DNA of 64,000 nucleotides from Anopheles merus (GCF_017562075.2 NC_054081.1:22379793-22443792); one strand, 5' to 3'; shown: positions 32,603 to 45,439, numbered from the stretch's first letter. Notes: generated from the letters alone by a model not told the origin. Made by a program: numbers and translations.

Positions 32603-32616
32603 TGAGATATATGTGA

Positions 32617-33433
32617 ATATATTTTTATTTTACTTTATTTTATTTTATTAATTGCTCGGTCACGTTGGGTTACAGCAATAGTGCTTACTGACTATAGTAT
32701 ACAATTATTCGCGAAAGAGTTGGAAGGAGTTTATGAAACGGAAAAGAAGGTAAGACGGGATCGGTAGACAGGATAGGGATAGGTTGAAATCGAACAGATC
32801 TGAAGTACTATTAAAAGACGACATAGCTCTTACAAAAGAGTCATTGCGAGCAAAAGGTGTACGACATATAGGTAACTGGAGACGAAAACGATAACGTAAG
32901 GTGCGACAAGGTGCATACAAATGTAAGCGCGATAGACGGGAAGGAGTATCAATCGTATTAAGCAATATGCCAGCAACGAAAGAAGCCTGAGCGACCGATA
33001 GGCGGTGCTCCAACTTGGCAAGGCCTAATAGAGTGCATCTATCGTCATACGAAGGAAGCGGAATAGAGTGATGACCCAGCGACCTACGAAATACGATCCT
33101 TGTAAAACACCTCTGGATCCTCTCAATCCTTTGGAGCAAAGATACTTGGAGATACTACTACTCGGATACTACCGAGGAGACCAGATGACACAGGCATATT
33201 CTAGTACCGTACGGACCCAACAACAATAAAGGGACTTAAGACAAAAAGGATCGCGAATTTCAGTGGACATGCGACAAATATAACCAAGACTTTTGTTGGC
33301 CTTGTTGATGACATAATTCGTGTACTCTTTGACAGAGGGACTCGGGTCAAAGAAGACGCCAAGATCCTTAGACAAGGACACACGGGGAATAGGGGCATCA
33401 CAGACACTATAAGCATGAGTTATACTTGTAGAG
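32617..33433 (-). pseudogene. CR1-clade ORF2 C-terminus and AT-rich tail
   Basis: On the minus strand, 33,381-33,169 reads LSKDLGVFFDP and RTVLEYACVIWSP, and 33,139-32,705 reads LQRIERIQRCFTRIVFRR and PSYDDRCTLLGL. These are the post-RT blocks of CR1-type ORF2. An AATAAAATAAAATAAAG-type tail occupies about 32,617-32,650. The segments are in two frames, and there are no catalytic motifs. The 5' side is cut by the left end of the hAT-like element at 33,434. Confidence 0.82.
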
Positions 33434-35521
33434 CAGCTGTGTCAAACTCATTTCATCAGAGGACCGCAAGTACAAATTTTCAGTGATTCGCGGGCCGCAA
33501 AGTTGAGAATGGAAAATATACCCCAATATTTATGTAAAATACTTTTTTTAGATTTTTATTGTTAATCAAATTGACTTTTTGTACTCCTCGCTTCTTATCT
33601 GGAATGGTTTGTTATGTACAAATTCGCGATGCTATTTTTATATGTGCTCTCTTTTGTACTAGAAAAAATGTTTAATGTACTTTCAATATTATTATTAAAA
33701 TAGGATATTTTTCATTACTCGCGTTCTCTTACGGTTCTGCTAGAAAATATCTGTCAAACACACTTTTTCACTGAAGTAGGGAAGTCAAGCAGTCTGTGGT
33801 GAATCTTTTTCAAGCAATCCGAGCTATCCATCGCTGGATGAATAACAAAAATATTTGCTTGTGTAAACAGCTTTATTTTTCACAATTGTTGCTTTTATCG
33901 TACACGAGGGCTTTCTATCGTTTTTTGTGTGTCGTAAGAGGTGCCGTTCTGTTCGCTGTAATTCCTATTTTATTGCAGTTCTTGTCGATTAGATTATTGA
34001 ACCCGAGATAAGTATAAGTAACCTAATTTTAAACTGTTTACACTTGCAATTTGTTGACAGATCAAGAGAAAAATTGTAATGAAACGTGTTTAAACATTAT
34101 TTTTCGCTAATTTCCAAGTTCCAAGTATTCTGGTGACATATTCATTTCTTATAACAACCCGTATTTTACGAATAACTTTTTTTAAATTACGATAATTTTA
34201 TCTGACGAAGACTCGTGGTGTATGATCCCATACAGATCGGCAAATTTGTTTTTGACACTTGAAGAGAGATGATTCACGAATTGAGGACTGTGTGAGCTTA
34301 TCTATTAATAAGCTTTGTATTGCAAGGCTTCGGCATTTCGATTGTTTTTATCCTTGTTCGAAATCCTTTAGGCTTAAGCGTAATCCTATAATTTTGGTCT
34401 TGATTTTGGGGAGGTTGGAAAGTACATTAATTCATCTTGCAGAATGTTGGATACAAATAATTCCAACTTGGCAACAATCACTTTTATTTACATTTATGGT
34501 GGCATGATTATGACAAAAAACAGAAGTGGGTCCAAACGAACATTAATGATGTATCATTCTAAGGTCGGAAAAAATTAGGAGCCGAATGAATCCTTTACTC
34601 GGCAGTCAGCGGCATGGAGATTGTCAAATTCGGTGGGACAACCGATGACTCCAACGGTTTCGAATGGCTCTAAACTGCTCTATTGGTATCGAACGGCACC
34701 GAACGGAACTGTTGGTTTGATTTGGCCGGATTCGACGTCGGAATAGCTAAGATCGGAAATAGTTTTGAGCCGTGGATGCGATTCCGACAATCAATCACTA
34801 CTTGTTGCAAAGTTTCCTAGTGTGTGTATCAAGTTATTTTCAATCCTTTTTCGTTTGTAGACAGTTGACGCAAATCTTTTTTTCCATACAGAATGTGCAA
34901 TCGAGTGTGCACAAAATTATGCGAGAGTGTGCGAGTGCGCGGGTTTGTGTCTGAAAAACGTAGCTTGCCATGATGTCATATTGCGTTGAAAGTATTCTGA
35001 TAATGTGCGTTATCATGTGAAACAGCGTGGGTACACACTTGGATAAAAGCTAAAGTTTGCATCGATAGCAGCGAATGTTCTTCGGACGAGAACGCAGGTG
35101 TGCTGTTCATGAATGTGATTGCGACAGCGGTACGAAATGGAAACGCGCACAATAGCAATGAACTCGGCATTCCCTCACAGGTGTTTCTCCAGTGCACGAC
35201 ATTGAAAGGCTTGCGTGCATCTCTGCGTTGAAGCTCGTGTGTGCATAGGAAACTTTGTGCGTGCATTGAGCTGGCGCGCAGTTGTTCTTTTCAATGGGCG
35301 TTTTGTTTCATGAGCGCGGCAGTATGCTGTTCTCGATTGAAATGGGTAGACGCTTACTCGCTTACTCAGAGATAGTTTTTATCCATACACTTTTTTCGCT
35401 GCTCTACAACGATGTAATTCATCACGTGTAGAAGCAGAACGCAGGCTGAGCACGGGATCAGCCGTGTCCAACTGTTTAACCAGCGCGTTCTTGACGGTCC
35501 AAGCAAGCAATGTTAGTAACA

Positions 35522-35800
35522 ATGGGTCGAGGTAAACGTTGTACCGATTATCAGCGCCATATGATAAAGCGAATGGCTGCTGCTGGCATTAAGCGCAAAA
35601 CGATCGAGTTCATAATGGAACGATCGCGCACTTTTGTGGCAACCGCGCTTCGGACAACCGAAACGTGCTTAGACAACTGAAACGCGCTTGGACAACCGAA
35701 ACGCGCAAGTCAACCGGACGTCCTCAGAAGACCACGGCGAAAGAAGACCGTAAAATTGTTAATGTATCGAAAAAACACTGATCGCGAGGGCGGTGGTCCT
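35522..35800 (+). pseudogene. Tc1-type transposase N-terminus inside the hAT-like element
   Basis: From the ATG at 35,522 the sequence reads MGRGKRCTDYQRHMIKRMAA and IMERSRTFVATALR, a Tc1-family paired-like helix-turn-helix with the usual MGRGK opening. After a repeated ~18-bp stretch (CGGACAACCGAAACGTGCTT-like, 35,651-35,706) it continues in another frame as STGRPQKTTAKEDRKIV, the GRPR-type linker before the second helix-turn-helix. Nothing of the DDE catalytic domain follows. The CA array starts ~80 bp downstream. In copy 2 the first part is deleted. Confidence 0.7.
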
Positions 35801-35882
35801 GCTTATTACATCAAAAACCTAACCCAAAACACAAAAAATACTACTAACAAATCTATCCGAAACGACATACTTGTGAAACAAA

Positions 35883-36112
<230 letters not shown>

Positions 36113-36375
36113 AACCACACATAAACCTGGCCCAACGGGTGCATGCTACGTAGAAAAAAACCAGGGTCCTATCTTTCTGTCCGATACTGTACATTCATGT
36201 TATTTTCGAAAAATATACCAAAAAAGGATTGTTCTTCTCTGGAAAATTAAATACACTTTGACACTTTGACAAATAGTTATAACAGATTTATGGTCTGCAG
36301 TGCTTTTAGTAATTCTCAAAATATTCTCGCGGGCCGCATTCAGAATCGATGCGGGCCGCCATTTTGATATACCTG

Positions 36376-37034
36376 CTTTACAGTTTTCAATCGACGAAAT
36401 TAGTTTATTCCCTAGTCCCTTGTATCCGGAAGAAGAAGCCTTTTTTGCTGCTCCATCTGGGACGAAAGTTTTACTTATAAAACACGTTAGGCTGCCAGAA
36501 TCGAACAATGAATAAACATATGAATGGAACACTTTAACTCCTTTCAACGTTTCTTAAGTAACACTTACTTGTTGGTACGCTTTGATTTTATTTATTTCGG
36601 CATAGCTATCCCTCCCGTTTGAAGTTTCATTAGTTGCACAAACCGATTTTATTCTTCCCGGCTGCATTGGCGCATTCAAGCTTTTGATGATCGTGTGCTG
36701 TCCACACGAAAACATGCACCAATAGTTCGTCGAGGCTTCAGGCACTGGTCGGAATAATACTAAAAACTAGAGCAGTTGTAACAACACACGCTAACAAGTT
36801 CCTTTCTGTTGATTTGCGCTGATCTGTTCGGTTTATCACGTTGATTTTCATTAAACCGTGTGTTTTCTAAACGTTGGTAGGACGAGGTACTAGGTGTATC
36901 ACGCATTTTAAGAAAAGTTTCGCATTGTTGAATGTGTGCCATCAGCTCACATATATCTTTATAGTCACGCACTACGTGATCATCGTAAATACCATCACGT
37001 GCCAAGTTATGTATGGCCACGGGGCTACGGGGCT
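36376..37034 (-). pseudogene. gypsy-type protease start and gag C-terminus (antisense)
   Basis: On the minus strand, 37,041-36,760 reads HNLARDGIYDDHVVRDYKDI and VCCYNCSSF, a gag C-terminal region with a broken CCHC zinc knuckle. 36,745-36,554 continues the gag tail. 36,547-36,376 reads VYSLFDSGSLTCFIS, with a D-S-G retropepsin active site. The sequence is cut at 36,376 by the right end of the hAT-like element, so pol is lost. It is a Ty3/gypsy-type element of a different lineage from that at 9-12.9 kb. Confidence 0.7.
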
Positions 37035-37463
37035 TTTTCAAGCTGAGAAAACATTCTCAAGCACTCATTTAAGTTTCTCAAGCATTCAAAACTTGTTATC
37101 AAACGCGAGCTCGTGGCCGTCGTCAATTTTATATGTTGTATGCTATTTTGTATTGTGTGTATGTCGTCAATTTTTCTCACTCTGAGAAACTGATACAGCT
37201 CAAGCTTTATTTGGAGCTTTAGATGTAAAATAAGTTTTTGATCGCCTTTTTTTTTAATTATACACATTGAATACATTTTCTAAAATGATTACCAAAAAAC
37301 AAATAGCACAATTGCCTATATTTCAGTTAGCCGATCGCTGCATCGTCAACTTTCTCAAAGATTCTCAAACCGATTTTGTGCTGAGTCAACAAACGTTGAG
37401 AACGTAGGTTTCTCAAAAGCGCTCATGACTGCTTGAGAAAATGAAAACCCCATGGCCCTGCGG
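37035..37463. mobile_element. ~430-bp insertion within antisense gag
   Basis: The gag reading is interrupted between HNLARDG (upstream side ~37,030) and the TYIIGR region (~37,470). The insert's ends resemble each other in inverted orientation (GGGCTACGGGGCTTTTTCAA on the left; complement of the right end GGGCCATGGGGTTTTCATTT). TTCTCAA words recur near both ends. I cannot fix the target duplication, so the class is unknown. Confidence 0.5.
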
Positions 37464-37948
37464 CCTATGATGTACGTTAAAATAGCTTCATCGCTTACAT
37501 TTCCCGATTTACGGATAGCATTCACTCGATACATAAATGCAGTTTATGTGTAATCTCTCCTTTTAGCGACAGTCATAAGTTCTTTATGTATAGCCTTTAT
37601 CAATCCCGCTGTAAATTCGGACAAGGTACATATTTCGCTATGACAACCATTGTACCATTCTTTGGCTGCACCGGTCAATCGGCTACTTGGATAAAGTATA
37701 GTTGTATTGTCGTCCCACCCGTACATCCCGGAGCTGTGATAGACAAATTTTAACCAATGGTTGATACCAACGCCGTCTTGGAACTGCGGGATGATTTGTT
37801 TTAACGCTTCTGGTGACAACCCCGGTACCAAAATGCATGCAAATTCGGTCTCATCGGGCTCTATCTGGGCGCCCAGTAAAATAATCCCTTCGAAGCTCCA
37901 ATCGGGCTGAATGCGAAAAACGTCGCGGCGGTGCGATACCTGTTGCAT
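37464..37948 (-). pseudogene. gypsy-type gag, capsid-like part (antisense)
   Basis: The minus-strand frame 37,948-37,544 reads FEGIILLGAQ, WLKFVYHSSGMYGWDDNTTI, SRLTGAAKEWYNG and FTAGLIKAIHKELMTVAKRRD. This is the retrotransposon gag (capsid) pattern, with the RL-GAAKEWYNG block. Capsid proteins assemble the intracellular particle in which reverse transcription occurs. The continuation lies beyond the insertion at 37,035-37,463. Only about 134 codons are open. Confidence 0.75.
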
Positions 37949-38208
37949 GCATGTTTACTACATTTTATGAACCCTCCTCGCTATCTTTCTGATTGCATAT
38001 TGTTAAGTCATTTTTTCTTTATTTTTATAGATACTTTGAGCTAATTGGCGTCATTGGCCTTTTTCAATCGGTTTAACATTTATATACTTAAAGAATAACA
38101 TTCCTCTTTGCAAGCCATTTGTGGCTTGCAAAATACCTTGTACCGGGGAGTCTCGGTATACTTAAAACTATCCGATGATTTTATTGACGGTTACAAATGT
38201 GGTTTTGG

Positions 38209-41200
38209 TTAGAGTTGTTCATACAGATTTATTTCATACAGAATTTTAAAAGTTTGCGCTGGCAATCGCTGTCTGGTGAGAGGATGGTGCTGATGCTGTG
38301 GTCCAATTTGCAGGTGATGTGTTCCGCAGAGTATCCATGACATTCGGTTAAGATGTGACGGACGGTGATGTCGACGCCAGAGAAACTGCGGGTGAGCCGG
38401 GTGTATCCTATCCGGAGACGTGATAGGATTCTCTGGTCTTGGTGTGGTGGATGGTCTTTCCATGGTGGTATTGTGGTTTTGATGGTTCTCAGGAAAGAGC
38501 GGCCGCTGCTAACCCAATAACCATTCCAACTATTGGCGATGATAGTTTTGCTAAGGCGGATGAAGTCACGGAGTGGATGAGTGTTATGGCAGCAGGCCGG
38601 GTTATTACGTCTTGCGTTGGTTAGTCGGCTAGTTCTGCGGTGAAGATTGAGGTATGGTCTGGTAGTCGGATGGCGCTATTGTCGATGCTGGAGTAGATTC
38701 CACAGCCAGACAAACTGTTTTGTGCTGATCCGTCTGTGAATATGAGATGGTGGTTATGGTATTTTTGCTGAACGAGTTCGGCAAAATGACAGTTAACAAT
38801 GACACTATTGCAACCAGTCCGAAGCTGATTTTTGATGGTCCAGTCTATTTGTGGTGGGCGGCAATACCACGGGCGACTACCGATTTGGATGGGTTTGGTG
38901 ACTGAGGGGAGTTTTTGTTCTGTTAGCGTGGTGAATTCGGCGGTTGCCCTTTGAATAAGGGCATCGACCTTGATGTTTTTCTCGATCATTCGTTGCAATC
39001 TTGTCGGTGGTGTTGTGGTCCAAGGGATGAAGTCCGTTTTCACACAGAAGTGATGCTCTATGGGGCTCGTGACGAAAGCCCCAGTAGCACAGCGCATGGC
39101 GGTATGGTAGAGAGGTGCAGTTTGTTTTTGGAAATTTTCCCGTTGCCGAGAGACTATTTCGATGCCGTAGAGTAGTTTTGGTAGTAGCCAGCTATTGATG
39201 ATTTGAAGTAGTTTTTGGCGGGAGGCGCGATGTTTACCGGCTCCAAGCATTCTGAAAAGATTAATACGGTTCTTCGCTTCTCTTTTGACCCGTGTAGTGC
39301 GTGCTTTAAATGTTAAGTGACGATCAAAAGTCACTCCTAGGATATCAGTTGTGCGTGTGTTTAGTATTTCTGAGTTATTGTATTTATGGGTTTTAGTGTA
39401 TGATAGTTGCTATTGCAGATGTGAAGTATTTTGGGTTTGGAGTGTGAAATTGTGTAACCTGTCCAACGTGACCATTTCTGAACTATATTGACTCCTTCTT
39501 GTAAAGTTGTGTGTGATTCGGTTCTATTGTTGGATGCTGAGACAAGAACTATATCATCAGCATACATGAAAAATTTAATGTTACTGGGCATGGGGCGGAA
39601 GAAGGATTCTACACTAATCAGGAACAGAGTGGGAAAGAAAATGGCACCCTGGGGTACACCATTCTCTTGGACATGCAGGTAAGAAGATTGAGTTCCAATT
39701 AAAACTTTGAATGTGCGATTTGAAAGGAAGATTTGAAGGTACGCTGTTGGCGCCCTCCAAAACCCCACTTATTGAGCTGTTTAAGAATTGTATGTCGCCA
39801 GGTTCTGTCAAAAGCTTTTGATAAATCTAATATTGCACAGTCAATTTGGTGGCCTTTGGGGTAGTGGGTTTCTAAAAGTTCATTAAGTTCGGCAAAATAT
39901 ATCTCAGTACCTTTCCTACTTCTAAAGGTGTGTTGATTGGTACTAAGGAGGCTCCGGTCTTCTAATTCTTGTGTCAGTTTTCTATTGACCATTCACTCCA
40001 TAATTTTGCCAATGCAATTTGCAAAAAGGAGAGAAATGGGGCGGTAGCTATCTATTGCATGTGGTGGTTTATTGGGTTTTGGAATGGGAATTGTGAAACA
40101 GGTTTTCCAGTCATCCGGTATGTTCCCGGAAGACCAAATATTATTGTAAATCTGAAGGAGGACTGTTTTGGACCGGTAAGGGAGATTTTGAAGCATTGAA
40201 AATCCAATGTTGTCTGGGCCTAAAGACATGCCACGGCATTAATTAAAAGCCCAATCAAGCTCATTAAGAGAAAAAAGTCTGTTGTAATTTTGGTCGGAGG
40301 CGTCAATCGGTGGAAAGGGTCTGGATTCAAAGATGAATTTTTGATGGTTTAGAAAATGAGATGAAAAATTGTGTGTTGCAGATGTATCATAAAAGTATAT
40401 AGCTAAAGCCTAAGGTATTTGTGTTGGTGGAATGATGGTGTTTTCTGTTTTAAGAATGATTGGAGTTGATTTGTGGTTTTTACCGAATAAAATTGCAACT
40501 TTCTGGAATAATACTTTGGTGGTTGTCTTAGGGTTAATTTAAAAAACAATTTTGCCCCAAGATAGATTTTTTTTTGCAAATTTGACGGTTTCTCTTGATT
40601 CCCGATTGGCCTCTTGGTATTGGTCGGCCAAGAGCGGTGTAGAAATATTATTTATTTTTGTTTGGCGCTTCAACGCCAAACTCTTGAGTGCTTTTCGTCG
40701 AGTCTTAATAGCAAGGGCAACTGTTTTATTCCACTAGGGGACGGATTTTCTGCCAACTGTACCCTTTGTAAGAGGGATACTAGTCAAGGCTGCATTTGTT
40801 ATTGTCTCTGTAAAGCGTGTACGGGAGGGAGGATCATCTAAGGGTTGTGTGTATGTCATTTCTATTTTATACTTCTCCCATTCAGCCTCCTCATATTTCC
40901 ATCTGGGACGTTTTCGAGGGCTGTGAGTTAGTTGATGGCTATGGACAAAAAGCGGGTGGTGATCACTGCCATGGTTATCTTTATGAATGGAAATAGGAAA
41001 ACTAGAAGCTATAGACGAGGAGAGATCACAAAAATCTAAAATAGTACCTTGTCCACTAGCGGGACAGGTACGTGTGCCTGTGGTGTTATGAATGACCTCT
41101 ATGCTACAGTTATCAAAATAGTTCTGTAGCATATGCCCACGGGTATTCGAGTCGAGATTTCCAAAGGTAGAATGCATAAAAATCGCCAAGTATTATTGCA

Positions 41201-41470
41201 GGTGACGGTAACTGTGGTAACATAGTTTCCATCTCCTGAGCAACAATAGAAGGAGATAGAGAAAGGGGAAGGTACATACTAACAATTGTGGATTCTATTG
41301 GTGAAGATATTTTAACGGCTATTGCAGGTATGTTGGTAGAAATATTAATAGGGTTAGAGGGTATGTGTTTTTGTATGCCTATGCCAACGGAGTGATGCAT
41401 GTTGGTTGGCAAGCGACTATTGTTGGGTTGTGGCGGGTAATCAGAATTTTTAGTTCATCAGAGTTACGGC
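38209..41470 (-). pseudogene. I-clade non-LTR ORF2: endonuclease, RT, RNase H (antisense)
   Basis: Read on the minus strand. The endonuclease is at 41,470-40,734 (IILGDF, ILDFCDLSSS and SDHHPLF, the SDHxP catalytic His box). RT follows at 40,229-39,361, with SLGPDNIGFSML, IPIPKPNKPPHAIDSYRPIS, motif A ILDLSKAFDRTW, motif B NGVPQGAIFFPTLF and motif C FFMYADDIVLV. The post-RT part (39,334 on) reads SWLLPKLLYGIE. An RNase H domain comes near 38,735-38,625 (LIFTDGSAQNSLSGCGIYS, IFTAELAD). An RNase H after RT is the mark of the I clade and its relatives. Frameshifts separate most segments, and the RNase H is cut short after the catalytic Glu, so the copy is inactive. Confidence 0.85.
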
Positions 41471-41625
41471 TCATGCTCCTGATATTCCAGGGCATGGCAA
41501 ACAAAGGTGTATTGTTATTTAACGTAGGATGGGAATTTGTAAAATGAATATTTAGAGTTGGTAAAAAAGAAGGTGTTGTGTATGTGGTGATTGTGTTATT
41601 GAAGCTTTCCTCCCCTCTGATCTCC

Positions 41626-42300
41626 TCACCACGATGAATGGGGCATTATCGGGTGAGAGAAGAGGCTCCTCTCCCTCAGAGTTGATGGGATTGAAAGAGG
41701 AAAGGATAGGGATGGGAGATGGGGGGGTGATTTTTTGTGAAGGGGTTTTTTGGGAGGGAGGGAGGTTTCTTCCCCGGAGGAAGAGGAGCCCTTTGAGAGG
41801 GCTCGTTTTTTAAGCGCCTTTGAAGAGGTCGCTTTGCTCCCGTTCAGAAGGGACGAAGAGCAAGAAGAGTCAGACTCTTCGGATTGGTCCATTGTTTCAG
41901 CTTTATCAGTGGTTTTGTTTTGATTAAAAGTGTTAATAAATTTGGTTTGTTCGATTTGCATATTTTTAACTGTTTCTGTTAGTAGATCAATTTTCTTATT
42001 TAGATTAGCATTTTCTTGTTTAAGTTGGGCAATAATTTCGTCTTTTGGGTCAGGGTTGGCAACAGGTGGAGTAAGTTTTTTCAAAAGATCTTCATTTTGT
42101 TTTTTTTTAGATTGGCAATTTCTTCGTCGCTAGAATCGGGTTTAGAGGAAGGGGCAACTTCAATTTGTGGATTGGGGGACAATAGCCTTTGTTGAACAGC
42201 GCTCTGTTTATCTAGTTGGGAATCTATGTATTTTCGTGCTTCATAGAAAGACACGATGTAATCAATTTTATATTTAATGACTTTCTGTTCCTTGAGATAA
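41626..42300 (-). pseudogene. I-clade ORF1-like protein (antisense)
   Basis: The open frame 42,084-41,626 starts with a predicted coiled coil (EIIAQLKQENANLNKKIDLL) followed by Ser-rich and Lys/Pro-rich segments. Upstream, in another frame, YIVSFYEARKYIDSQLDKQ and KPDSSDEEIANLKK extend it to ~42,300. It sits directly 5' of the I-clade ORF2 in the same orientation, the ORF1 position. ORF1 proteins bind element RNA. No zinc knuckle is visible, so it is either truncated or of a type I do not recognise. Confidence 0.55.
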
Positions 42301-42840
42301 ATTCTAAGAATCCGCCTGACTAATGTCTTATAACACTCTCTTCTTAAAAACTTACACTATTGGCATTCACAAAACAAGTTATAACCTTGGGTCGCATTAC
42401 TTTACGTTGCGCTTTGAGAACAGCGAACAACGTAAAATGCGTTAGGATTGTTCTTAAAAATGTTAAATTTTTAACTTAACGTCTCACTGTGAAAAAAATG
42501 AACGACGTAAAGAGATGTCTAAGTTTGTTTTTCCCACACGCACTACACTACAGCACAAAACTCCTGAAACAACAAACACGAACAACACTTTCCAGCACTG
42601 CACTGCATGGACACAGGTAATTCTGCACTGCACTGAACACGGAGGTATAAAATACTGGTTAGTCGAGGAGCGCTAGGTATAACACGTCCGCACTCTTCAG
42701 CTGCTACGAGAAGATTTATGACAGTTCAGTGGACTCAGTGGATTTTGTTCTTCTTTCGACACACATTATTTTCTCTACTGAATTTTTCAATATACTTGTG
42801 TATTTATGAATGAGTGTTCATGAAATTACATATTCCAAAC

Positions 42841-43012
42841 GAACAACATGCTCGCCATGGGTTCAAACCTCGAATGGACCGTGCCTCTATACATAGTCCC
42901 TTCTCTATACGAACTATTCTGCAATGGTTAAAAATATGTCGCTGAAAGATTGGTACAGGTAGGACTTGACCAGCGACAGTCATCGTGCCAAAGAAGAAGA
43001 GGGAGGAGAAGA
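42841..43012 (+). mobile_element. tRNA-derived SINE, copy 8
   Basis: Plus orientation. B-box-like CATGGGTTCAAACCTCG, GGACCGTGCC, and a long AAGAAGAAGAGG...GAAGAAGAAAC tail. The 5' part is degraded. Confidence 0.65.
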
Positions 43013-43900
43013 AGAAACAATTGCTGAATGAAATGTTATACAAAGCTGTAACCGTTACTTAGCCACTTGTTTGTAGCCTATGTGCCCACTTTCTTCATCT
43101 AGCGTTACAACTATTGTGCGGTCTTGACCTGTTGCTAAAATTACACCACCACCATTTTGACCTATCATCTTAAGCCTAAGGCGGAGAATGAAGCCTCTAA
43201 AGAAGTCGGTACTCGATAACTAAGGCAAAATTGAAATTTACACGCTATGACGCTGCGGTCGCAAGTCTTGATCTGCCATACATCGCCGGGAACTTCTACT
43301 AACCTGGAGTTATTCGAATCGACCCGAAAGGCTCAGTAGATACAATAATGCAAAAGCGACTCCGAGGTCGCGTCGAGCTAAAGTAGATGCAGAAGTCCCG
43401 TTCTGAACTCGCTGCACCAATAGGTCAAAGTCACTTATGCTTCATTGCACCGACTGGATTTTGAAGAAGGATTTTTGAAAGAAATGATTGTGATTTTTTA
43501 GTGAACTAAGTGAAATTATGTGAAATTATAGAGCATTTAAAGTTTTGAAATAAACATGCACAAAAAAAAAAAAATAACGAAGCTGCTTAGGCGCAATTTA
43601 GAAGGACCAGCTGAAACTTTGATGCTGTTTATCTACTGCAAAAGGAAAATTCAAGCAGTCATCTTTAGCTTGCCAAAACTGGCTTAAGCAATGTTGGGTT
43701 TTGGGGTTCCTCCCGCGCCACCATCCTCACTGCGAAGTCATACAAAATCTTGAAAAGGTCTGCTTCTTTGCGTTCTGACGTCCAACCGACGTTCACCAAG
43801 CCAAACCGAATAGTTGTGTTCGTTAAACATGTGTGCCTAACAGGTAGCAGCAGTTTTACTGCCCTCTCAATAATCTCAGGGAAAGTTTGTATGTAAACCC
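43013..43900. other. No recognisable gene
   Basis: Unclassified DNA with an A-rich run at 43,562-43,575 that could be a retroposon tail. No protein similarity is recognised. Confidence 0.4.
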
Positions 43901-43904
43901 CTAT

Positions 43905-45330
43905 TGCTTGTTATCTGTTTGTTCTCTGCTCTGCTGTTGGTATGAGCAGAACTCAGAACTGTCAAAATGAAAAACTCAAACGAAACTCTTTTGATTATTT
44001 TTTATTGTGATGAAATCGCATTGTGTTAATTGCAAGTCGAACAGTTCTTTCAGCTGATATCGCTGCATTTCCATGGTATAAAGAGCTCTCCAAGTATTCT
44101 GATGAGTGTACATACGGTACAACTGATCAACGCGTACCATCGCGGTAGGTCAGTGTTTCGCTGACATGTATCGAGATGGAATAAAACTTCGTTCTAGCGG
44201 ACTTTGCGACACTTGATCGTCCAGGCGATCATAAAAACCTGTAGAAGGTTTCCCTTACTGGAAACGTTGAAGTTTAGAAGCCTTACCTTGGGTAGGGGGA
44301 CATAACTAAACTCATTAAATGAGAAGTCGAGAGATATTCGATGGGTATAGTCCTATCCTGACAGTCCGAACAAATCTGACAGCAGAAAATTTACTTCCAT
44401 TATCATCGTTGTAGACATCAATGGATATTTGTAACATCGGAAACAGTTTGGAGGCTTCCAGTAGCGGATACAATTACAATAATTTTTGTTTGTTAATTGA
44501 ATAAATCCAGGAATAAAATTGATCCATACGATGTAATTCCATTACCTATTAAGATTAAACATTCACGTTTTGAAATTTTGATATGTTATTAGTTTGAGTT
44601 AACAGTTAATAAATGACCGAGTTAATAGTTAATTATTAAAAGTTCATAAGTAGTTAAAAGTTAAAAGTTATCTATTTTTATTCAGGAAAAACGATCCGAA
44701 AAGGCCGTACATAGGAAACATTTGATATTTTTGTAAATTGATACACGATTGTACTCGACAGATATTGAACATCCGGATGCCTCCGGGCGATTCCGAACGA
44801 TTCCGAACGACTCTTGGGGATTTCGAACTCTTCAGAAATTCTGAATGACTCCGGATAATGCTGGGCGAACCTTCCTTCCGCAGTCGATTCCGAAATTATC
44901 GCAATTGGATCGGAGTCGACTACGGATTTTTGCCAGCAATTCAAAACAGTTTCATTAAGTGTAGCATAATATCCTTCACTCTTACTACAATTCTTAGCAG
45001 TAGTACTACTATTACCGAACGAATTATCTAATGCATGAGTGCCCTGAATCGCTCCCAATCTAACAACGCTATTCGTCAGTTGATTGTTTTGGTCTAATGG
45101 AAACGTGTGGCTTATGGTGGCTCGACCATTTACTTCGGGAGGCTTAAAATATAATGAAAATACTTGCATTAGAGTGTGTTTGGAATAAAGGTCTCTGAAG
45201 TGTTCTTGCCTGAAGCTCTATCTGGTTGAGCGTTTTATTTTCATGCATCTCCTTAAAGATTAAACAGTAACAGGCCAAGCCATTCGTGTTGATCTCCCTG
45301 CTGCACATGGATAGTATCCTCTATAGGCAT
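43905..45330 (-). repeat. Unclassified inverted unit, copy 1
   Basis: In reverse complement this stretch matches 58,223-58,572, 60,411-61,381 and 62,425-62,490. It begins near a CATGTGC-GCAGGGAGATCA word and ends at a CAGAGAACAA-CAGAT word. It contains GACTCCGG-type minisatellite DNA, a GTTAACTTTTAA-rich tract and one 163-codon minus-strand open frame (45,169-44,678). That frame carries no motif I recognise and is partly made of the minisatellite. Superfamily unknown. Confidence 0.75.
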
Positions 45331-45439
45331 GGGAATTTCAAAAGCAAGTGCAGTAATTTAGGCATAGCAAGCGATTAAAATGGTGATTGTTGTGGGCAGC
45401 CGTGGTGACCCCTGGATTTGCCGTGGTAGTTGCTCTACC

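Noticed and set aside
44678..45169. Real 163-codon protein gene conserved at 60.4 kb
   Set aside because: Conservation follows the whole DNA repeat, part of the peptide is translated minisatellite, and the second copy is split by a CR1 insertion.
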